From positions 7,919,702 to 7,983,701 of the forward strand of contig ML679961.1 in assembly GCA_007922225.1 (NCBI GenBank): a stretch of DNA of 64,000 nt, given 5' to 3'. Made by a program: the position numbers and the translations under genes. This DNA is from Emydura subglobosa (Eukaryota; Chordata; Testudines; Chelidae). Below are positions 1 to 9,060 of the stretch, piece after piece. Each line of letters begins with the position of its first letter. The stretch's first letter is position 1. The notes below the pieces were generated by a model. The model was given only the letters and a program-made list of their open reading frames with translations, did no database searches and was not told the origin of the DNA.

Positions 1-1202
1 TCTTGAGGTCCCTTCCAGTCCTTCAATTCTATTCTCTCCTTTTCTCACTGCCTAGGGCACAGAAAATTCTGTAGGACTATTAAAATGCCCTAAATCTGAT
101 GGATCACGTATAACAGGCATATCGGTAGAGCTGGCCAGGAATAGAATTTTCCATTTCCCAGGAAATTCTTTGGGGGTTCCCCCCATTCCACAACAAAACC
201 AAAAAAAAAAAAAAAATTAAGTTAAAAATTTCCCACAAAATTGAAATTTTGAAAAAAATTCTTTCTGATCAAAACCTTTTATTTATTTTTTTAAATGTCA
301 AAATCAGAACAAAACCGAAATTTTCTGGTCTGAAAACGTTGAAAAACAAATCATCACCATCAAAAAGCTTCCCCCCCCCCCAAATTAAATAGAGGTGTTT
401 CTGTGAAATGTTTCACTTTTAATGAATCTGCATTTTGCAATGGGAAAACACCCCGTCATAAAATTCTTGAGGAGCTCTATATATTAGTTAGGCAATGTGG
501 AGAGACAATTGCGTTGCCTCAGCCTGCTCATACTATGCCTGTGGATAAAAAGAGAATTTCAATCTTTATTAGAGCTAGTCAGGAATTTGTTTTGTTTTGC
601 TTTTTAAATGAAAGACATTGATTTGAAACCTAAACTGTTCATGAAACAGGGTCGAGTTTGGCAGATCTCAATGTTTTTTTCAAGTCAGGAGAAGAAAAAA
701 GTTTAAATTGTCTGTTTTACATTTTCTGAAAAAAAATTCTAGTTTTCTAGTTCAAATGACTTCCTTTTGAAACTTCAACTAATTAGACTGAAGAAAGGAT
801 TTTAAAAATAAAAAGACAAATAGCCAATTTTTTAAATCAACTTTTTGATTGACTTGAAATGAAAGTAAAGAATTGGTTTCTCAGTTCATGAATATTTTCA
901 AGATTTTGACTTTTCATCCCAAATCGAGACAGGGAAAAAACATTCTGAACTCTTGAAAATATTCACGGGACACAACAGTCTCCCACCCGGCTCTAATCTT
1001 TGGGTCCATCAGCTTGGCATCTCACTAGAATGAAATTCACTTAAAACAGTGAAAGCAAAACATCTGTTGTGAATATAGAAGTTCCTTTGAACATCGCTTA
1101 AAAACCCTAACAAGTTTATCACGAAGGGTGACGTTTTACACTTGTCCTTCAAAATACTCCTATGATCAGTGTAGCATTTTATTTTCTCTTTATGTTTTGC
1201 AG
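1..1202 (+). other. PTGER2: PTGER2 intron (3' part)
   Basis: Non-coding sequence leading to the splice acceptor at 1201-1202. The pyrimidine-rich stretch before the AG (about 1176-1199) and the abrupt start of receptor-like coding sequence at 1203 mark the intron end. Most of the interval is an AT-rich interspersed repeat, listed separately. Confidence 0.75.
121..968. repeat. AT-rich interspersed repeat, family A
   Basis: Rich in runs such as 'gaaattttgaaaaaaatt' and 'aaattttctggtctgaaaac'. The same style of sequence recurs at 4370-4745 and inside both copies of the 39.7/42.2 kb duplication, all beginning near a 'gctggccagga'-like or 'gggctgccagaa'-like motif. The right end holds a 16-bp inverted repeat (887-902 against 952-967). 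The class is unknown; a non-autonomous DNA element is possible but not shown. Confidence 0.5.
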
Positions 1203-1454
1203 ATCCATGCCTATATGAACAAATTTGGGCATAATGACGACTCCAAGGGCTACATGGACCTTCTAGCTCTGAGGTTCTTATCCATTAATCCAATTATTGA
1301 CCCTTGGATCTTTGTGATCCTTAGACCTCCAGTTCTGAGGGTGATCCGTTCTGTATTGTGCTGTCAGATGTCCCTAAAGACCCAAGACAACATACAGACT
1401 CCTGCTCCTGCAAAGTTAAAATCCGACAAACAGACTGACCTTTGCGGGCAGTAG
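1203..1454 (+). CDS. PTGER2: Prostaglandin E2 receptor EP2, terminal coding exon
   Basis: EP2 is a class A G-protein-coupled receptor that binds prostaglandin E2 at the plasma membrane and signals through Gs and cAMP. This exon encodes the last 83 residues: the end of TM6 and the third extracellular loop ('HAYMN'), TM7 and the cytoplasmic tail. Seen directly: 'LALRFLS' with the TM7 arginine that in prostanoid receptors pairs with the ligand carboxylate; the prostanoid-type 'DPW-I-F' motif in place of the usual NPxxY; and 'RPPVLR-RSVLCC', which opens the EP2 tail and has cysteines suited to palmitoylation. The acceptor AG is at 1201-1202 and the first full codon is Ile at 1203. The frame is open before the acceptor, but that part reads as intron. 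The stop is TAG at 1452-1454. The tail 'KQTDLCGQ' resembles the C-terminus of mammalian EP2. DP (PTGDR) is the closest alternative, but its tail differs. The upstream exon with TM1-TM6 lies outside the window. Confidence 0.9.
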   Translation: MHAYMNKFGHNDDSKGYMDLLALRFLSINPIIDPWIFVILRPPVLRVIRSVLCCQMSLKTQDNIQTPAPAKLKSDKQTDLCGQ

Positions 1455-1563
1455 CCCCAACAGCCGTCAGCGAAGACATCTGGAAGATCATGCTGCAACG
1501 GCTTCCCAGGGCAATGACCAAATGGAGCAGTATAAACCCGATGGGAAGCTGTGCTTTTAGATG

Positions 1564-1569
1564 AATAAA
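1564..1569 (+). terminator. PTGER2: Proximal poly(A) signal candidate (AATAAA)
   Basis: AATAAA, 110 nt after the PTGER2 stop codon, with a T-rich/TG-containing stretch within 30 nt downstream. Plausible for a short mRNA isoform. Confidence 0.35.
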
Positions 1570-2063
1570 CACATACCTTTTGAGCTGCAGTCTGCTTGAC
1601 AACGCACTGCAGGCTTTATTAGAAAGCGTTAGGGCAGTCCATGTAAAGTGAGTATTTTCTATTTATGGGACAGCGTCCAAGGGGCTAATCAATAACTGGA
1701 TTTCCGTTGCCACTAGTTGGGAACTTTTCATGGTGAACTAAGGCCATGTGCCGCGCTCTAGTGCGTTTGAAACTCTAAAAAGCTAGTGGCTATTTACTCG
1801 AAGGCCAGGCGACAAATGGCCCATGTTTTCTCTAATACTATGCCTAGTGATACGGTTCGGTGGGGAGACATAAGGATCAATAATATAACTTCGGCTCGTT
1901 GTTTTGTTGCCAAATACACCGAGTCCTTATTAGCTTCATGGTAGCTTAGTTAGCCATTTACTCGGACCACTGAAACTGAAGTTTTTAGAAGCCCTGTGTA
2001 TTTCTGTCTCAGATCTGGGTTGCCAAGGGTCTTCATATCACTACAGTCTTGCCATGGTGGGTT

Positions 2064-2081
2064 GGGGGGGGGGGGGGGGGG
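2064..2081 (+). repeat. Poly-G tract (18 nt)
   Basis: Uninterrupted run of 18 G. A homopolymer this long is prone to slippage and assembly error. It is not coding. Confidence 0.95.
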
Positions 2082-3359
2082 AGAAGGCCGAACCTAGTTC
2101 CACTTCTTGTCGCTCTGTTTTCCAGGTGCCCTACACCTAGGGGCACAAAAGTCAGCCGGGTTCCTCTCTCGGGGCCAAAACTGTTAGGAGGTGCAGAAAC
2201 AGGGTTACATCTCTCTGCTCCAGAGTCCTGGGGTTTTTTTTAGAGCAGGTTTCCAGGGGTAGGGTCATGCTTAATAGTGGGCAAACGTCAACTGAGCCCC
2301 CCGTGTTGGAGCATTCACACACACCGCCCCAATAACCTCTTGGATCAAGGAGCTTTGGTTTAGGCTGCCCCTCCTGACTTCCATCCTACTGCAGATGCCC
2401 ATCGCCCGCCTGTTTGTGCTGCTAGGAGAAGGAGCGGAACGTGCTTCGAAGCATGCAACCCGTGCACCTGCTGGGACAGGGGCCTCCCAGCATTGGAGAG
2501 AGAGATGGTTGCTTATGCAGAAGGAAGGAGGCGTCCCATGCCTTCTCGCTAGGGGATTTCTAGAGCACCCAATATCTTTGTATTTAAGTGACTCTTCCCA
2601 CGCAAGCACAGCACCAGCCTGATATAGCCCCTTGTGCTACAAGACTTCACTAAACAGGCATTTTCCCTGTAAGGATGGGGAAGAAATACCATGCAAGACA
2701 GTTAGGTAATAATCACCTCTCATCCTAGGTAAAGCTGCGTGAATGACGGACGGACAGGAAGTCTTAAATCTCATGGGGAAATCTTTTGCAGAATAGAGAA
2801 TTTCTAGGAGGCTGGCTGTTACAGAGTTGTTGTTCTCACTGTGATTCGAGCCAGGAAGCTGCCTTCATTTTACATTAGGGGCCTGCTCCTGCTCCACAGA
2901 ACTCATTAGCAGCTTAGCCATCGGGTTTGCTGGAAGCAGGATAGCTGTCTAACCCCTCAATGTACTGGAACATGCCTTTTCCTACCATTACAGGGCCGCG
3001 TTCAGCAGAGCATTTAAATTCTCAATGTTTTGCTTATTCAGGGCCCTAGCTCAGAGTTCTGTCTTAAAATCCCTCATCTGAAAAAGATAAGGTTTTCCTT
3101 AATCTCCCTGGTTTTCAGGCGGACTGCGGTGTATTTTACATGCCACTGATCTGCGGATGTTAGTGTAGATCAACAGCTGTCCTTTTGCCTGCTCTGCCAA
3201 GGAGCACAGCAGAGGTTCAGAGAGGGGTGGAGGAGCAGCACGGGAGAGGAAATGGCCGCAAAGAATTCTGCGGGGTCGACACGAGGGCACATTTTGGAGG
3301 CTAGAGTTAGACCTACACCAGATCATTTTAACATAATACGTAGAGGATAAAGTCAGTGG

Positions 3360-3580
3360 TCCCTAGATCAGGAGTTCTCAACCTTCACCATAATCAGATC
3401 CCCTCCCATTTAGTGAGAGGGGAATATCAGGATGGCTGTGATCCCCTGACAACCTAATAATACCCAGTTCTTATTCTAGTGCCTTTCCTCAGTAGCTTAC
3501 AAAGCACTTTACAAAGAAGGTCAGTATCATTTTGCTCACTGGGAAACTGAGGCACTTATTTTTGTTAAGCGTAAGAGGTT
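3360..3580. repeat. Old SINE-like repeat (MIR/CORE-like tail)
   Basis: Contains 'caaagcactttacaaag', 'ggtcagtatcatttt' and 'gaaactgaggcac', the wording of the 3' part of MIR/CORE-type SINEs (…ATCCCCATTTTACAGATGGGGAAACTGAGGC…). Strongly diverged. Confidence 0.55.
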
Positions 3581-4112
3581 ATTTTTATGTTGAAGCATTG
3601 TTTCTGGTGTTCCAGGGGGTTGCTTTCTATTGAGATTTTTATTTAAATAAAAATGCATTCAGGTTGTCAGGTATGCACTCTGCTATGTTCTTTCTTGCCA
3701 ATGGTATGTGGTCAGGATGGGCTTCCTGTTGTCAGTGGCTTCCACCCAAATTCTGCATTGATTTCACACATTCTGCAGTCCCCACTGAAGTCAGTGCAAG
3801 GAGATCCAAGTCCATTAACTTCAGCTGAGAAAGGTCTTGTTTTATGTAACTTTTCCCTTCCCTTCTCTGGAACCCTCATTGAAGTCAATGGACTTGCTTA
3901 TGCTAGAGATGAATTTGCCCAAATGAGATTACCCACGATGGAAGTCACGGGCAAATGTGTTGCTCCACTGTCTTAAAGAAACCCAAAACGTACATGGTAT
4001 TTTATTGCAAGTGGATCTTGTTGTTGTATATTTAAGAGTTTTATTTCTGTCTAAAAATACCCCAAAATGAAAAGATTTTAAGCTTTTTGTATTTCTGCAA
4101 TTGACGTAAAGA

Positions 4113-4132
4113 AATAAAACTATTATAATAAA
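4113..4132 (+). terminator. Distal poly(A) signal pair
   Basis: Two overlapping-range AATAAA hexamers (4113-4118 and 4127-4132) in an AT-rich context, about 2.7 kb after the PTGER2 stop. Candidate for the distal mRNA end; equally possible by chance in AT-rich DNA. Confidence 0.35.
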
Positions 4133-4369
4133 ATAGTCTTTCAAAAGTAGCTGTGTGAATCATGTGTGGTTTTATGTACATGTCACAAGTCAGAAAATAG
4201 TCAGTCATATGGATGAAACAACGTATCAGGTCAAAAAATAATGGTGGGAAAAATTAGAAGGAAAATAAATTTCAGTATAATATCAAGGACATTTTGGAGA
4301 TATGGGGGACAGAGTAGGTGGGTTTATTCTAGAACTGGTAGGGAAATGGTTTTTCAGTCCCTCAAATAT

Positions 4370-4745
4370 TGAAGAGTCTGAAGAATTTTCCCCCCTCTCT
4401 GATGGAGACAAAGTCAAAATCTCAACGATATTAGTGAACTAAAAAAACAAAACATTTTTAGTTCAGGTCAATTGAAATGTTTCGTTTCAAGATGTTTGTT
4501 TAGATTTTGATCTTTTTACTTTTAACCTACGTTAGCCTCGAATGAGCTTAAATTTAAAAAACTTAACTTCTGACTTGCCAGTTTGAAAGAGCTTTCATTT
4601 TTAAACTTTTTTCAGTTTTTTTTTTGAGTTGGGAGATTAATTGACTCCAAACCTCTGTTGAGAAGTTTCCGGTTTGATGAATTGGCATTTTTCAATGGAA
4701 ACATTTTGCCGAAAAAAATCCCACCCAGTTCTTTTTTTTAACTCT
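4370..4745. repeat. AT-rich interspersed repeat, family A (second copy)
   Basis: Shares phrases with the 121-968 repeat and with the 39.7/42.2 kb duplication: 'gaattggcatttttcaatg', 'aaaaaaatcccacccagttc' and 'agaagtttccggt'. Diverged, with no clear ends. Confidence 0.45.
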
Positions 4746-5939
4746 GGGTTGAAAGAAAGAACTTGTGACCAGAACAAAAATACTGAAATGAGGAAAGCAA
4801 ACATGACTGTGCCCAATTCTGCAGCAGTGTGATTAAATATCTATTTTTCCATAAATGATGTGGATCCTAAGTTAGGGAAAGAGATTTGATGTTGAGCTGT
4901 TTGCTGGATAAGCATTGAAATATTGCTTTTCAGGATGGAAACAGGGCACCAACAGTGAAGGAAACACTATTTTGACCCTCTGATTCCCAGACACACATTT
5001 TCTCCCCGAATGACTTATTAAAATACAAAACACTGCATGCTATTTGTAAGATACATATACTAGATTGGTTGTGAATTTGTGCTCATCAGAAGAATATTGA
5101 CTATCAGGCACTTGATGCTGTTTATTTTTATACAATCTGAATCTGGGTGAAGGAGAGCAGCTAATGACTGAAATAGAAATAAATGTCAGCGGTTGTGTAA
5201 TTTGTCATTTAGTCACTATCCACAGGAAACTCTCTAACCTTTGAAATGTGGGTGGGCTGATGACAGACATGGAGAAATGCACAAGGGAGATGAAAATGTC
5301 TTCCTGGTTTAAGAGTAAAAGACTGCAGATAGCTGCTGTAGGGAGAATTATTACTACCATAGTCTTAGCGGTTGTGAAGGTTTTAGTGATAAAGCTACAG
5401 TATATAAACAGTGCCTAATATTGGTTTTGTGGACTCGATTTTGAGAGGCTGGAACTGCACACTTAAAAAGATGGCCTGATGTTCAGCTTCCACTGGCTGG
5501 GATTGGAGTTGTGGGTGCACTCGAGCGTTCTGGAAATCCAGGCCTCAATAATTATTTGCTCATGCAAATTCCTAGTTTGTGCATGCCAATGTGGGAAACT
5601 CATACATGTTTTTTAGCACATGGCCTCAGGTCTTTGTTTAAAAACCACAGCTCTGGGAGGAAAAAGGGGAATGCAAAAATATGAGAGGTGTCCCACCCCG
5701 TTCCCCCCAATATGATTAAAAGCGATATTCAGAATTACAGTAAGCGCCTGTGGTTTATTAAACTTGTGTGTCAGTTGTTCTGTTACTTTGTATGTTCACA
5801 CTGGAACCGCTGGGCTGGTTGCCCAATACATTTCTAAAGAAGGGTGCGGATGTGATTTCTTTCATAAAAAAAAGCGGCATCTGAAATGCCCAGTGTTCAG
5901 ATTCCAAAGTAAACTTGTCTGACAAGTTTTGTGATACGA
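4746..5939. other. Unannotated intergenic stretch
   Basis: No coding sequence, RNA gene or clear repeat was recognised here. Confidence 0.5.
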
Positions 5940-6271
5940 TGACAAATGGGGTTATAGTGGATCACAAATTGAATATGAGCCAGTGTGATGCAGTAGCGGG
6001 GGAGGGGGGGAAAAAGCTAGTATCATTCTGGGGTTTAGCAACAAGCATCATATGTAAGACAGGGGCTGTAACTGGCCCCATTTATTCAGCACTGGGGAGG
6101 CCTCTGCTGGAGTGGTGCTGTACCTTAGGAAAGATGTGAACAAGTGGGAAAGACTCCAGAAGAAAGCTACAACAACAAGAGAAAACCTGACCTATGAGGA
6201 AAGGTTAAAGAAACGGGGCACGTTTCATTTTGAAAAAAGACGGAGTCTTCCGATACAGTCTTCCGATACAG

Positions 6272-7170
6272 CAGTGTTTCTCAGCCTTTTAAGTAGCAAG
6301 TACCCCCTAACATCTGAAAATTTTAATAAGTACCCAACACTCCCATTCCCACTCTGAGAAATACAATCTTTTCCCCCTCTACCACTGGACGAGTGTATTT
6401 CTCATAGAGCAGGAGAGGTCTGAGTTCTGCAGTGCTGTGCGGCAGTGGCAGATCACAATCCCCCCTGCTGTTTCTTCCAGCTTTCCTCCTCCCCTTCCTC
6501 CATAGAGGAGCAAAGGTAAACGCCAGCCACTCACCATGGCCTGATGGCGGGGTCACGTGGGGTTCTCCTCACACAGGCGGGAACTTGTGAGGTATGAGCA
6601 GGCACTAGCGGCCCACCAGAGTGGAGAGCGGCGCTCCCCAGGGCCATCTGTAGGCGGGTGCGGGCCTGGGGAAAATCACACTGTGTGGGCCCCTCTTAAG
6701 ATTTTTATACTGCTAAAATGTGGGGCTGTCATAGCCCTCAATTTCACGGCTCAGCTAGAGCCATGAAATTGACAAGTAAGGCTGCAGGTAGAGCCCGGCT
6801 TCAGGACTAGACAAGCCGCTGGGCTCTCTGGGCACTGGGCTTTGAGCCGGGAAAGGGAACTGCTACCTGGGCAAGTTGCAGGCGGCTGCCGCCTGGCTGC
6901 CAGCTGGGAAGGTGGGCGACTGCCACCTGCTCCGAGCTGGGGTGGAGAAGGTTTGCACGCAGGCTGGGACCTGGGGATGTGGGCAGACAGCTGCTGCCCA
7001 TCTTCAAGCCAGGGCGTGGGAGTCTGTCTCTCGGCTCAGAGCCGGGGCGTGGGTGGCAGCCACCCAGGTGCAAACCCAGCTCGCAGGACGCAGGAGGCTG
7101 CCACCAGACTCCCACCTGGGAGCTGGGACTGGGCAGGATGCAGGCAGCTACCACAGGTTAAGAAACTATG
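6272..7170. mobile_element. Non-autonomous hAT-type element, copy 1 (GC-rich core)
   Basis: The left end reads 'cagtgtttctcagcct' and the right end, reverse-complemented, reads 'catagtttcttaacctg': matching terminal inverted repeats of hAT style. Flanks 6264-6271 (CGATACAG) and 7171-7178 (TGATACAT) match at 6 of 8 bases, as expected of an old 8-bp hAT target duplication. It sits inside a CR1. The core 6840-7150 is a degenerate GC-rich tandem array ('gcaggcggctgccgcctg'-like units) that yields several chance reading frames. A 15-bp hairpin lies at 6738-6772. No transposase. A second copy is at 31436-32479 in opposite orientation. Confidence 0.8.
6738..6772. other. Conserved hairpin inside the hAT-type element
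   Basis: 'tcaatttcacggctc' and 'gagccatgaaattga' form a 15-bp stem with one mismatch and a 5-nt loop. The same structure is kept in copy 2 at 32056-32092. Confidence 0.8.
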
Positions 7171-7487
7171 TGATACATTACGGGCTGCAGTGATCAAGTG
7201 TTCTTTATGTCCACGGAAGACAGGACAAGAAATAAATGGCTTAATCTGCAGCAAGGGAGATTTAGGTTAGATATTAGGGAAAACTTTTTAACTAGAAGGA
7301 TAGTTAAGCACGAGAACAGGTTACGAAGTGAGGTTGTGGAACCCCTGGCATTGGAGGTTTTTCAGAACCGGTTGGACAAACAGCCGTCAGGGATGGTGTA
7401 GATCTATTTGGTCCTGCCTCAGTGTGGCAGACTGGACTAGATGCTCTCTTGGGGTCCCTTCCAACCCTACATTGCTATGAAATCTAT

Positions 7488-8682
7488 TCAGTAGCGCAGG
7501 TCTCCATCTGCAACGGCAGCTGAGAGGAGGGTTTGGTTCAATATCTTCAGCACGACAAATGCTTGCTCTAAGTTTTTGGTTTGTAAGGAGGATCCAGTCC
7601 TGCAAACCACAGACTCCGCCCCTCAAACAGCATTTTCTCACTCCTTGCTATTGCCTGCCCGCCTTTTACTGCACCCATTCATGAAATTCATAGGTTATAG
7701 TTATCCAGGGTCCATCTATCTGTTCCGGTTCAATCAGTTTCCCTGCATGGAAGCACCACACTAGTTCAGGGGCAGAAGAGGGAAACAGGGTGGGTAGGAA
7801 AAGCTGCAGGACCCCAGATCCACCTCAACACATTCTGCAAACGTGCATTTGTGCCTGTATGGGGAGTGGTAGGTAGCTCCTTGAAAACCAAGAGCCTTCT
7901 CCTCTTTGCCACCACTGTAGTTGTTCATCGAACTGGCTGCAGGAAGCAGCTCACAGCAATTAAGGGATGTTAAGTCCAGAACGGACCCAGGATGGGACAA
8001 AAGGTGGCAGCTCATGTGGCATTTGGAGCAGCCTCAGATGCTCCTGGGTCCCCAGCGTCATGGAGACTTGTGGCGAGCGGAGGATCAGAGTCACCAGAGG
8101 GGGAGAAGAGTCGGCAAATTGCATGTGCATGAGCAAAGAAAAAAAATATGCAAAGGAAGAGCCGAAAGAGAGGGGGAAAGGAAGATCTGAGCCTGAGAAC
8201 AGCTCTCGGGACATGGCGGGAGGGTGGTGTCCAAGTACAAATCCATCCCAAGGAGGAACTCCAAACAGAGAAAGGGTGAGAACCAGTGGGCAAAAATAAG
8301 GGGCAGAGGGCATCCTGCTGCAGCTCCCTTCCCAGGCCTAGGAGAGTAGCGGTGAAAAACCCCAGTAGCCGCAGGAGATGAGTCAGGAAGGTGGCAGAAG
8401 AGATGGGAGGCTGGCGAGCAGGGTTGATTTGGGGACAGAATTAGTTTCTGGGCAGGGAGACAGGCAGATGTGGGGGTGCTGACCACCCCTCCTCCTCACA
8501 TACACACTTTTTTCAGACCACTAAGAACTGGATGCAAGCACAAAAATACTCTGATGAAACATTCTGAAGTTTCCCCAGCCCCTCATCCAATTTGCATAAG
8601 AAAAATTATTCCCAGGCCTGGAAGTGACTTCCAGGAACCAGTCATGCAGTCTCCCCTGACCACAAGGAAAAGTATCAACTCC
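7488..8682. other. Unannotated intergenic stretch
   Basis: No recognisable gene. Purine-rich between about 8090 and 8200. Open frames here are short, overlap on both strands and resemble nothing known. Confidence 0.5.
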
Positions 8683-9060
8683 TTTTTTTTTTTTAAGATG
8701 CGAAAAGTCTTTTATTAACAGATCACAAAGGGAGACGAAAAGAGTTAACAGCCAGGTACTTTGCACCGTGTGACTGAAAAAAACACGAGCTTTTATTAGC
8801 TTCATTCAGGATCGAAGACAGACAATTTTACTCTCCGTAGGTTTGCTGCCGTCCAGTTTGTTTAACACAATGTGCCAAGAGAGCCTTCTGTTTATTGGCT
8901 TCTTTCTGCTCCCACACCTTGAAATGGAGCCAAATTCCTTAACGAAACCACCAGGCATTTCCATGCTTTTGAAAATAAAAACAATACCATTGCCACACAA
9001 AATAAGTGAAAGAGAAGATGAATTATGAAGCAATATTCTTAGCCCAGGTCATGTTCTGGA
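8683..9060 (-). pseudogene. Possible retrocopied mRNA 3' end (minus strand)
   Basis: On the minus strand, an AATAAA hexamer (complement of 8711-8716) is followed after about 16 nt by a run of 12 A (T 8683-8694), the layout of a polyadenylated transcript copied back into DNA. Two more AATAAA signals lie upstream on the same strand (complements of 8792-8797 and 8891-8896). I do not recognise any coding sequence upstream, so the parent gene is unknown and the upstream limit given is a guess. It could instead be the true 3' end of a minus-strand gene, or chance. Confidence 0.35.

Larger units (their letters stand above)
1455..4140 (+). other. PTGER2: Possible PTGER2 3' UTR and proximal downstream DNA
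   Basis: No coding sequence is recognised. AATAAA hexamers occur at 1564-1569, 4113-4118 and 4127-4132, giving a short 3' UTR of about 0.1 kb or a long one of about 2.7 kb. The interval also holds an 18-nt G run and an old SINE-like repeat. Which signal is used cannot be told from sequence alone. Confidence 0.4.
5940..7487 (+). mobile_element. CR1 LINE 3' fragment, split by an hAT-type insertion
   Basis: The left part (5940-6271) encodes the end of CR1 ORF2 ('YSALGRPLLEW', 'WERLQKKAT', 'LTYEERLKKRG'), with stops and frameshifts. The right part (7171-7487) continues the same reading ('LNLQQGRFRLDIRENFLTRR', then the 3' UTR 'ctggactagatg' and 'ggggtcccttccaacc'). Between them lies the 899-bp element 6272-7170. 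The two halves join smoothly in the order of a CR1 3' end, so the LINE was there first. Inactive relic. Confidence 0.88.
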
